64,000 nucleotides of DNA from CAZUTK01 sp964623265. Lineage in GTDB: Bacteria > Electryoneota > B3-LCP. Positions within the stretch are counted from its first letter, which is position 1, and every line of letters starts with the position of its first letter. The notes under the pieces were generated by a model. It saw nothing but the letters and a program-made list of their open reading frames with translations. It was not told the origin of the DNA and made no database searches. The DNA lies in NCBI GenBank assembly GCA_964623265.1, contig CAZUTK010000003.1, positions 15,731 through 79,730 of the forward strand. The letters are read 5' to 3'. Shown here in pieces: positions 35,537-43,446 of this stretch. A program made the translations under genes and the position numbers.

Positions 35537-35884
35537 ATGAGAAATCTGCATTTGATGACTTCATCTCAACTGAAATCCGACATTCCGGAATTCAAAGCCG
35601 GGGATACGGTCAAAGTTCATGTGCGTGTGATCGAAGGCGATAAAGAGCGCATACAGGTATTTCAGGGGACGGTCCTGGAACGCAGCGGCGCCGGAATCAA
35701 CGAGATGTTCACGGTCAGAAAAGTATCCGCCGGTGTCGGTGTGGAACGGATTTTTCCGCTCCATTCGCCGCGCATCGCTCGAATTGAGCCTGTTCGCCAG
35801 GGAAAAGTCCGTCGAGCCAAGCTGTATTATCTGAGCAATCTACAAGGGAAAGCCGCCAGAATCAAGGAGAAAACCGCGCGGTAG
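35537..35884 (+). CDS. rplS: 50S ribosomal protein L19
   Basis: The 115-residue protein sits at the subunit interface and shows FKAGDTVKVHVRVIEGDKERIQ, FQGTVLERSGAGINEMFTVRK, GVGVERIFPLHSPRIARIE and the C-terminal basic LYYLSNLQGKAARIKE. It ends the rpsP-khpA-rimM-trmD-rplS operon. A cobalamin riboswitch starts 16 bases after its stop, with no terminator between. Confidence 0.97.
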   Translation: MRNLHLMTSSQLKSDIPEFKAGDTVKVHVRVIEGDKERIQVFQGTVLERSGAGINEMFTVRKVSAGVGVERIFPLHSPRIARIEPVRQGKVRRAKLYYLSNLQGKAARIKEKTAR

Positions 35885-35900
35885 CAATCCTGTTACATAG

Positions 35901-35988
35901 ATTTTAATCAGGGAAGACGGTGGAAAGCCGGCGCTGCCCCGCAACTGTAATCATCCGAGCGGATGAGAGCCAGACACCTGATTAAAAT
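35901..35988 (+). promoter_or_regulatory. Cobalamin riboswitch
   Basis: A 12-base pairing stem (ATTTTAATCAGG with CCTGATTAAAAT) encloses the diagnostic core: GGGAA, GGTGGAAAGCCGG, GCCCCGCAACTGTAA and the B12 box AGCCAGACACCTG. Order and spacing match the adenosyl- or methylcobalamin class with short periphery. A terminator follows at 36024, so it probably works by premature termination. Confidence 0.95.
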
Positions 35989-36023
35989 ATCAAATGCCTT
36001 CGCGGGGAGGCGCCACGAATGTT

Positions 36024-36052
36024 CTCCTCGGTGCGCGCCGAGGAGTTTTTTT
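36024..36052 (+). terminator. Riboswitch expression-platform terminator
   Basis: CTCCTCGG, six-base loop, CCGAGGAG, followed by seven T. It sits between the cobalamin aptamer and the first gene; the G-rich segment at 36003-36012 could compete for the left arm as an antiterminator. Confidence 0.85.
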
Positions 36053-36096
36053 GGAGGCCTTCGCGGCTTCCTTTTTGTTTCTATCGGAGTTATGCC

Positions 36097-36661
36097 GTGA
36101 AATCCTTGCAGAAAACAACTCGCGCTGCGTTTTGTATTGCCCTCTGCGTCGTGCTGGGCTATCTTTTCCTGCCGATCCCCAACCTGGAGATGATCACGGC
36201 TGGGATTTTTCTGTCCGGCGTATGGATGGGACCACTCCTCGGAACCGTCATCGGTTTCAGCGCAGAAACGATTTATTCCATATCCAATCCGATGGGTTTT
36301 CCGCCCCCGCCGCTGCTGGTGGCGCAAGTATTGGCGATGGCGTTGACTGGTTTCGTCGGCGGTNNNNNNNNNNNNNNNNNNNNNNNNNNNNNNNNNNNNN
36401 NNNNNNNNNNNNNNNNNNNNNNNNNNNNNNNNNNNNNNNNNNNNNNNNNNNNNNNNNNNNNNNNNNNNNNNNNNNNNNNNNNNNNNNNNNCTGACGAACC
36501 TCAGTTTTCCGATTATGGCGGGTTTCAATTGGGAACAAATCCGCATCACACTCGCACTCGGAATTCCTTTCGCAGCGTTTCATATCGGAACGAACGTCGT
36601 CGTGTTCGCTCTGGTCGTACCGGTGATTCTTAAGCGATTCCCAATCTGGAGACATTCGTGA
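36097..36661 (+). CDS. ECF transporter S-component, interrupted by N run
   Basis: Membrane substrate-binding subunit of an energy-coupling-factor transporter. Before the gap, residues 1-89 from a GTG with CGGAG upstream give hydrophobic segments (AAFCIALCVVLGYLFL; EMITAGIFLSGVWMGPLLGTVIG). After the gap, LTNLSFPIMAGFNWEQI and a last segment (NVVVFALVVPVILKRF) end at TGA 36659-36661. The two parts are in different frames as assembled, so the 127-base gap length must be wrong. The cobalamin riboswitch points to cobalamin, a precursor or cobalt as substrate. No A or T subunit is adjacent. Confidence 0.72.
36364..36490. other. Assembly gap (127 N)
   Basis: Run of N inside the S-component gene. 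The gene resumes in another frame, so an in-frame gene needs a missing length divisible by three. Confidence 0.99.
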
Positions 36662-38514
36662 GATCAAATCGAACCTTCAGTCGAACCTGCGCTGTCGTAT
36701 TGGTGTTTTTGCTCACTTGGCGCAGCGTGCCGTCTGCAGCGCAGAAAAAAAACGTGGAAATCCCGCAATTCAGCGAAGAAGACTCGACCGCGAGTCAATC
36801 GCGCGCCGCAGAGACCTTCGCCCCTTCCTCCAAATCTTTTTTCCCCATCGCTATCGTATTAAATGAACGCAAATTAATAGAAATGGATCATGAAGAATTC
36901 AGCGACTGGATTGCGGTGTTGCCCGGTTTTTATCCTCTGGATCGCGCGGCTCTCGGTGCCCCTGCATATGGGCAGATACGGGGTTTATCCCCCGCATATA
37001 TCCGCCTTTTCTTTCGTGAAAGGATATACCAGGATTTGTTATTGGGGGCACCCGAATTGAACTGGATTCCTCCGGAGGCGTTGGCCCGAGTCGTTTACGA
37101 GCCTTTCTCTCTATCCTCTCAGGGAGCATCCATCGAAGCTGTCCTTCGAACTATGGAAGCCACGCCGCCCACCAGCCGCGTTGCAACACGGGATGGGTAT
37201 TATGGCTTGGGCACCGTGGACTTCGATTTCGGGCAGAAGATCGCGCCTGAGCTCATCTTGAATGGCGGAGGACGCGTCGCTACGTACGGCGGTAGAACCA
37301 GCAACAGCGAAGGATACGGTCTGAATCTGCGCAGCGAAGTGGCGTTCGAAGCGTCGGAATTCCTCTCAGGGTGGGGTGGGGTGATGCAGAACAAGTCCAA
37401 CGCGGAATTGCCGTTTACAGACGTGAGTTACAACCGCGACCGGTATGACGGCGACATCGCGCTCATCTGGAAAAGCCATTATATCGGCGTTTATGGCGTT
37501 CAGCAGCGAGCCAGCTACGGCGGCGGTGATCGAGATGGGTGGGATGAAATGGGGACTATCTATCGCAAAAAAGCGAAATGGAATGATTTAGAATTCGCAC
37601 TGGATCTGAATGCCGCGATTGCCCGCTGGCGCTTGAAGGGTATGGATTGGTCTTCTACTTCATTAGGAAACGTCGACCTTGGCATTAACTGGCAAATAAA
37701 AGATGGATTAGCAGCAGACAGCCATCTCGGATTGGGGCTTTCGGATGATTTCGCACCGGAAAGGCACTTGGGATTGCGCGTGAGTCGCCGAATTCTGAAG
37801 CCTGTCGAGTTTGCGGTCGGCGTTACTCAGCATCAGAGGATGCCCTCCCGATTCGAATCCAGTGCCGATTTTGCGCCCGCAGAACATTTCCTGCCCTACG
37901 ACGTCGCATTCCTGCAATTCCCCGAAGCAAACATCAAGGGGAATAGGGATCTCCGAAACGAAACCTGCACGACCGTCTTCGCCGGTCCCGCGTTGAACAT
38001 GCCGGCATTGGCCGCCACATTGTCAGGTTTCTGGCTTAGACTGAAAGATCCGGTACAATGGCGGCTGGAGGATAACACCCTGCGGTCCTGGAATGCTTCA
38101 ACAATGGAAATCCGCGGTTTGTTAGGATGGATATCCTTTCGCCCGAAAAGCTGGATGGAGACCGGCGTTTCCGGATCTTTCACTCAGAACGAAGGGGATG
38201 ATCAACATCTGTTTCCGGAATGGATCGGACACGCTTGGATGGAATTCAATCAGCCTGCTTTTCAGAATGAATTAGTTATGCGGCTGCGCATCTGGAGCGA
38301 CTACTGGGGGCGTAGAGATTTCCCAATTGCAGCGGGGTGGCGGGAAGTTGACGATCACTTCATCCTCAACGCGAGAATCAGCGCCGAACTATTGGGAGTG
38401 CATCTTTTCTGGGGAGTCAACAACATCTTTCGCGAACAGTACGAGCTCTTGCCCGGCTATCCGATGATGCACAAGGAAGAAGTCTGGGGAGTCACTTGGA
38501 ACTTTCAGAATTGA
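36658..38514 (+). CDS. TonB-receptor-like outer-membrane barrel with reduced plug
   Basis: Predicted outer-membrane protein of 618 residues, GTG start overlapping the upstream stop, with a signal peptide ending near PSAAQ. About residues 70-145 look like a shortened receptor plug (DWIAVLPGFYPLDRAALGAPAYGQIRGLSPAYIRLFFRER). The rest is barrel-like and ends with a TonB-receptor C-terminus (FWGVNNIFREQYELLPGYP). No clear TonB box or N-terminal carboxypeptidase-like domain is seen. It lies between the S-component and the BtuB-like receptor, so a role in corrinoid uptake is inferred from position only. Confidence 0.72.
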   Translation: MRSNRTFSRTCAVVLVFLLTWRSVPSAAQKKNVEIPQFSEEDSTASQSRAAETFAPSSKSFFPIAIVLNERKLIEMDHEEFSDWIAVLPGFYPLDRAALGAPAYGQIRGLSPAYIRLFFRERIYQDLLLGAPELNWIPPEALARVVYEPFSLSSQGASIEAVLRTMEATPPTSRVATRDGYYGLGTVDFDFGQKIAPELILNGGGRVATYGGRTSNSEGYGLNLRSEVAFEASEFLSGWGGVMQNKSNAELPFTDVSYNRDRYDGDIALIWKSHYIGVYGVQQRASYGGGDRDGWDEMGTIYRKKAKWNDLEFALDLNAAIARWRLKGMDWSSTSLGNVDLGINWQIKDGLAADSHLGLGLSDDFAPERHLGLRVSRRILKPVEFAVGVTQHQRMPSRFESSADFAPAEHFLPYDVAFLQFPEANIKGNRDLRNETCTTVFAGPALNMPALAATLSGFWLRLKDPVQWRLEDNTLRSWNASTMEIRGLLGWISFRPKSWMETGVSGSFTQNEGDDQHLFPEWIGHAWMEFNQPAFQNELVMRLRIWSDYWGRRDFPIAAGWREVDDHFILNARISAELLGVHLFWGVNNIFREQYELLPGYPMMHKEEVWGVTWNFQN

Positions 38515-38527
38515 ATCATCCAGGGAA

Positions 38528-40723
38528 ATGAAATCCTTTCCTTCAGCCGTTTTCCTTTTATTTTGCCTGGTATGCCCGGCGTGGACACAAGAAAGAATCA
38601 GCATCGAAGGCAGGATCATCGACGCCGAATCAGGTCTGCCCTTGCCCGCCGCTCATGCGCTGATCCTCCACACCGACCAACATGCGGAAGCGGATGCTGT
38701 CGGCCGCTTCGTGTTTTACGCGTTGAAACCGGGATCATACGACATTCAATTTTCGCATGTCGGCTATCAATCCATCACTAAGACCCATCTGGTCGTTACC
38801 GCTGAAAGTACGCTTTTTCTGGATATATCATTAACACCGATTCCGATCTCTTTACCTGCAGTCGTGGTGCGTGCTGATGTAGTGCCGACCGCCGGCAGAG
38901 AGGTAGGCGCTTATATCATTACGCAGGAGCGCCTGCGCGCCGAACAACCGAAAGATCTCGCGGATCTCCTCGAAAAATCCGGTTTCGCTTCCATAACTTC
39001 AGACGGTTCACCAGGTGGAAAGCGGACCGTTTCCCTGCGAGGCGGCACCTCGGATCAGGTTACGGTTCTCTTGAATGGTCAGCCATTGAATACGGCGTCG
39101 GATGGCGTCGCTGATCTATCTGCGGTTTCCCTCGCGGAAGTCCGTCAGGTAGAGATCTATCCGCAATCGCCCGCTGTATACGGAGCTCAGGCGATCGGCG
39201 GGGTCATCAATCTTGTAACCGTAAGCGCCGGACGGGAAGAAACCTTGCTGCAATCTAGCATCAGCGCTTATGGCGAAAAATCAGGTGGGGTTACTCTGGG
39301 ACGAAAAATCGCCGGAATGGCAGTTTTAAGCCTCTTCGAACATCGCGAGTCGAACGGCGGCTATAAATACCGCGTATCTCCGGATGATGGTCTGGATGTA
39401 TATACGCGGGATTACGGGAAAACATTGACGCGGGAACAAGCGGGTTACCGTCGGGATTTTTTTTCTCTGAAACTGCAACCGAAAGACAACGTAGAGATCG
39501 GATACCGCTACATCCTGCTTTATCGCCAGAATCCGGATTATCTGCCTCTGCCGGTTTTGCCGCATTCCAATCAAACGGACGACCGCAGGCACGAACTCAA
39601 TCTGAATGCTCGTGGGCTGGGACATTGGTACGTGCCGACGCTACAATGCCGACTGCAGAGTTATCAGAATGCGACGACGCAGGATTACGGTTCGCAGTAT
39701 CCGCTGCTGTTCAAACAAGACCGTATGCAGGGCGAAGCCTTTAACAGCGTCATATCCTGGGAAACATCGCAAAAAAATCGGCATTCCTCGAATTTTGGAT
39801 TCGGCTTGGATCTCGAACGCATCCGGTCGTCCAATTGGCAAGGAAATTTCGCGCAGCGCCGACATGAATTTCTATATTTCCAATTTCAGGGAACACCCTT
39901 TCAAACTGCGCGCCTGCCTTTCGAGATCGGTTTTTACACCGGCGCCCGCGCGGATCTCTATCACGGCTATAACGCCTTCGTGCATCCGAGCATCGGCATT
40001 ACATTCCGGGGTGGCGATGATCTGCGCTGGGCATTGCGCTCGGAGACCGGCAGCTACTATCACCTGCCTTCCTTTAATTCGCTCTTCTGGCAAGAAGATC
40101 TGCAAGCGCGAGGCAATCCCGACCTCAAGCCGGAGCGCAGTCTGAATCAGGAAGTTTCGGCGGAAGTGTCGTGGCAGCGTTGGAAAATCGGCACGGCGTT
40201 TTTCGACCGTCGAGTATCAGATCTGATCTACTGGCGACTCGATTTCGACAATAAATGGAAACCTCTGAATCTTTACCGCGCCTGGATCTACGGCGCGGAA
40301 ACCAATTTCAGCGGCGGCTGGGGAAAAGGATTCGGATCGGGCGATATTTCCGTCTCGTATCGCTGGCTGCGGGCGATTAATCAATCCGGTGAGGCCAATA
40401 CCGAAGGTAATTTCCTCCCGTATCGTCCGGAACATTCCGTCGCATTCGGCTTCAAACAGGACTTCCTGTATTTCACCGCCGATGTCGCGGCACGATGGGT
40501 CAGCCTGCGCTATACCAATGAAGCGAACACGAAATCCTTGTCGGCATATCAGGTCTGGGATCTTGGCTTGACGAGGGAATGGCTTCTCCCATCGTTCTCG
40601 ACAACGGTGACCCTTCGCGCGGAAATCCGCAATGTTTTCAATGCGAACTACCGATATGTCGCGAACGCCCCTATGCCGCTTCGTGAATGGTGGATTTCCT
40701 TTCAGATCGCGCAACATCCATAA
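38528..40723 (+). CDS. TonB-dependent receptor, BtuB-like
   Basis: Outer-membrane receptor of 731 residues: signal peptide (MKSFPSAVFLLFCLVCPAWT), a CarboxypepD_reg-like domain (IEGRIIDAESGLPLPAAHAL, residues about 25-110), a plug (LADLLEKSGFASITSDG, VSLRGGTSDQVTVLLNGQPL, VYGAQAIGGVINLVT) and a barrel ending NVFNANYRYVANAPMPLREW. The plug closely follows the BtuB pattern. Riboswitch control, 13-base spacing from the preceding gene and this plug make cobalamin the likely ligand. Confidence 0.87.
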   Translation: MKSFPSAVFLLFCLVCPAWTQERISIEGRIIDAESGLPLPAAHALILHTDQHAEADAVGRFVFYALKPGSYDIQFSHVGYQSITKTHLVVTAESTLFLDISLTPIPISLPAVVVRADVVPTAGREVGAYIITQERLRAEQPKDLADLLEKSGFASITSDGSPGGKRTVSLRGGTSDQVTVLLNGQPLNTASDGVADLSAVSLAEVRQVEIYPQSPAVYGAQAIGGVINLVTVSAGREETLLQSSISAYGEKSGGVTLGRKIAGMAVLSLFEHRESNGGYKYRVSPDDGLDVYTRDYGKTLTREQAGYRRDFFSLKLQPKDNVEIGYRYILLYRQNPDYLPLPVLPHSNQTDDRRHELNLNARGLGHWYVPTLQCRLQSYQNATTQDYGSQYPLLFKQDRMQGEAFNSVISWETSQKNRHSSNFGFGLDLERIRSSNWQGNFAQRRHEFLYFQFQGTPFQTARLPFEIGFYTGARADLYHGYNAFVHPSIGITFRGGDDLRWALRSETGSYYHLPSFNSLFWQEDLQARGNPDLKPERSLNQEVSAEVSWQRWKIGTAFFDRRVSDLIYWRLDFDNKWKPLNLYRAWIYGAETNFSGGWGKGFGSGDISVSYRWLRAINQSGEANTEGNFLPYRPEHSVAFGFKQDFLYFTADVAARWVSLRYTNEANTKSLSAYQVWDLGLTREWLLPSFSTTVTLRAEIRNVFNANYRYVANAPMPLREWWISFQIAQHP

Positions 40724-40779
40724 TCCTCGCCTCCCCGGATTTACAACAAGGATGTTGAATGGAAAGGTTTCATTTCAGC

Positions 40780-40809
40780 TTGACAGGAATAGCTTGCAAT
40801 GTTTATATT
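40780..40809 (+). promoter_or_regulatory. Sigma-70-type promoter upstream of receptor trio
   Basis: TTGACA (40780-40785), 18-base spacer, TATATT (40804-40809). The ATG of the receptor at 40837 lies 27 bases downstream, which argues against the in-frame ATG at 40759 that would precede the promoter. Confidence 0.7.
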
Positions 40810-40836
40810 CATACAACTTCGATGGGAAAGAATCAT

Positions 40837-43428
40837 ATGAAAGCGCAGCGCATCATTTCGATCGCCTTGCTTCTCCTACTTGTCCTCCTTTCGAATTCCG
40901 CCCGATGCGGCATCAGCGGCAAAATCGCCGGTCAAGTTCTGGACGCGGACAATGGGGAACCGCTGCCTGCAGTGAATATCGTCCTGGACGGTTCGCGTCT
41001 GGGCGCCGCCACCGATTTAGACGGAAATTTCGCGATCATCAACGTTCCCGCGGGTTCGCACGCTCTCATCGTCAGTTGTATAGGCTATCAAGAAATTCAT
41101 TATGAAGGCGTGAAGGTGAATCCTGACTTGACCACCTGGTTGGAGATCCGTTTGAAACGCGCCGTCCTGGAAGCCGCAGAAGAGGTGGTCATTCAGGTGG
41201 AACCGGAACTGCTCCGCTTCGATATGACCAACAAGATGTCCCTCCTCGAATCGCACGAAATTATGAACTTCCCTGCATTGGACCTGCAGAATGTCTTGAA
41301 ATCTCAAGCGGGTTTCACGGAAGATGCGCAGGGTGAAATCCATGTGCGCGGCGGCAGAAGCCGGGAGATTCTATACATCGTGGACGGGATGCCTTTGAAA
41401 GACCCGATGACGGGGCAAGCCGCGCTCGCCGTCAATCCGGATGCAGTGCAAGAAATGGTGATCCTCTCAGGGACTTATAACGCAGAATACGGGGATGCAA
41501 TGTCCGCCGTCGTCAACGTCATCACGCGTGAACCCGGACGTAAATTCAGCGCGCAGTTGGAATACATGAGTCCGTACTTGAATCCCAGCCCTTATCGCAG
41601 CAAAGACTGGGCAGGTGCGGGAACCGACGAGCGCCGTGACCCAACTACCGGTGAATCACTTTACAACGTGCCGACCGTCGCGGAACTTGTGGATCCTGCC
41701 GTTCCGCTGCAAGGATTGCTTACCGGAACCATAAGCGGACCCTTGCCGCTCAGCGATCGGTTGGGTTTCACGCTCTCAGGACGATACCGCAAGGAAGACA
41801 GTTACCTGCCTTTCGGATATGACGTCGAACATCAAGGCAGCGGAAAATTGCGTTACACCGCATCTCCCCGACTGCGTTTCACGCTGGCGGGGGACGTTTC
41901 GCGTCAGCAATATCAGAATTACAATCACAGCTGGCGTTATCTGCCGGAAGGCTATCGCAGAACGGATCGCTTCGCCGACTATATCAGTTTACAAGCAGTT
42001 CATACCCCCACCGCAAATCTATTTTACACATTGAACCTATATCACCTGCGGCAAAAAGAGAGAACAGGCGTCGGAGACAAGTCGCCGGATCAGTACCAGG
42101 AAGGCCAGAGCGACGGCGAATTCTATTTCGCCTATGACGATAATCTCTATCGCCGCTCGGGTTCGGCAACGTACGGCGCAAAGCTGGATGTTTCGATGGA
42201 AGCGGGAAAAGCCCATGCCCTTAAATTCGGTCTGGACCTTAAGCAATACCGCTTGACGGATACCACTTACGTCGAACCTTGGCTGGGCGGTCTGAATTCA
42301 GTAACCCGCTACGACCGCTGGGCGGACGAATACGCCGCCTACATTCAGGATAAAATCGAACTGCGGTATTTGGTTGTGAATCTGGGCTTGCGGCTGGACT
42401 ACATCAACCCCAGAGCCGATTTTTGGTCAGATCCGAAGAATCCCAGCTCTGGATTAAGCTCCGTGGATCCCCATTACCAGCTGTCACCGCGCATCGGACT
42501 GGCGCATCCAGTCACCTCCACGACGATGCTGCATTTTGCATATGGTCATTTTTTTCAGAAGCCTAACTTCCGCGAAGTGTACTACAATTCGCAGTACTGG
42601 ACAGATCCGGATCTTATGCTCGCGCTGGACTATCCCCTGGTCGGAAATCCCCGCGTAAAACCGCAGAAGACCATCGCATATGAAGCAGGCGTCAAGCAGC
42701 TGCTGAGCGAGGATCTGACATTGGACGTGAATTTATGGTACAAAGACGTCACCGATCTGTTGGCCACCACTGAAGTGCGGTCGTATCCTTACCACTACAT
42801 CGTCTATGATAATGCGGATTACGCTTCCATCCGCGGAATAGATCTGACGCTGCACCGGCGCTTCCGCAACGGCTTTTCCGCCAATCTGAACTACGCCTTT
42901 TCCGTCGCCACCGGCAATCGCTCCGATCCCACCGCAGGATACTGGGACGCCTACACTCAGGAAAATCCGCCTAATCGCGAGACCTATCTCGATTTCGATC
43001 GGCGGCATGACCTTGCACTCAATCTGGACTTTTTCATCGGGGAAGAGAGAGGGCCTCGTCTGTTCGGTGCGCAGATTCTGGAAAACGCGGGCTTGAACGT
43101 CCTCTTCAGCGCCTCATCCGGGATGCCTTACACCCCTTTCGTTGGTCCCACTGTGGATGTCGAAGAAAATTCGGCGCGGATGGGTTGGACGACGTCGCTG
43201 GATGCGGAACTGCGCAAAGCCGTTAAATATCAGCGGATTTCCGCAACTTTCATCCTGCAGGTGCAGAATCTCTTCGACGCTAAGAACGATCTTCAGGTTT
43301 GGCCCCGCACTGGGAAACCCTGGGACGACGGCTGGGAAGGCTTGTTTGCCTCTTACGATTCGGCTCATGATCCTTCGCATATCGGTCCACCCAGGTTGAT
43401 CCGCGCAGGCGTGCGGTTTGAATACTAA
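40837..43428 (+). CDS. TonB-dependent receptor with CarboxypepD_reg-like domain
   Basis: Outer-membrane receptor of 863 residues. The signal peptide (MKAQRIISIALLLLLVLLSNSARC) is followed by IAGQVLDADNGEPLPAVNIVLDG and a typical domain of that type, a plug (ALDLQNVLKSQAGFTEDAQGE, VRGGRSREILYIVDGMPLKDP, NAEYGDAMSAVVNVITRE) and a long barrel. GGGAAAG lies upstream of the chosen ATG. Substrate unknown. It is followed closely by a large secreted protein and a PorV-like protein, an arrangement suggesting one operon. Confidence 0.9.
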   Translation: MKAQRIISIALLLLLVLLSNSARCGISGKIAGQVLDADNGEPLPAVNIVLDGSRLGAATDLDGNFAIINVPAGSHALIVSCIGYQEIHYEGVKVNPDLTTWLEIRLKRAVLEAAEEVVIQVEPELLRFDMTNKMSLLESHEIMNFPALDLQNVLKSQAGFTEDAQGEIHVRGGRSREILYIVDGMPLKDPMTGQAALAVNPDAVQEMVILSGTYNAEYGDAMSAVVNVITREPGRKFSAQLEYMSPYLNPSPYRSKDWAGAGTDERRDPTTGESLYNVPTVAELVDPAVPLQGLLTGTISGPLPLSDRLGFTLSGRYRKEDSYLPFGYDVEHQGSGKLRYTASPRLRFTLAGDVSRQQYQNYNHSWRYLPEGYRRTDRFADYISLQAVHTPTANLFYTLNLYHLRQKERTGVGDKSPDQYQEGQSDGEFYFAYDDNLYRRSGSATYGAKLDVSMEAGKAHALKFGLDLKQYRLTDTTYVEPWLGGLNSVTRYDRWADEYAAYIQDKIELRYLVVNLGLRLDYINPRADFWSDPKNPSSGLSSVDPHYQLSPRIGLAHPVTSTTMLHFAYGHFFQKPNFREVYYNSQYWTDPDLMLALDYPLVGNPRVKPQKTIAYEAGVKQLLSEDLTLDVNLWYKDVTDLLATTEVRSYPYHYIVYDNADYASIRGIDLTLHRRFRNGFSANLNYAFSVATGNRSDPTAGYWDAYTQENPPNRETYLDFDRRHDLALNLDFFIGEERGPRLFGAQILENAGLNVLFSASSGMPYTPFVGPTVDVEENSARMGWTTSLDAELRKAVKYQRISATFILQVQNLFDAKNDLQVWPRTGKPWDDGWEGLFASYDSAHDPSHIGPPRLIRAGVRFEY

Positions 43429-43446
43429 AGCGAGCGGGAAAGATAT

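Noticed and set aside
36019..36633. Single open frame running through the N gap with a 204-residue product
   Set aside because: The part after the gap is a shadow frame; membrane-protein sequence continues in the other frame to 36661, and the start at 36019 lies within the terminator.
40632..41105. Plus-strand open frame overlapping two receptor genes
   Set aside because: No ribosome site or recognisable domain; it is in a shadow frame of the two receptors.
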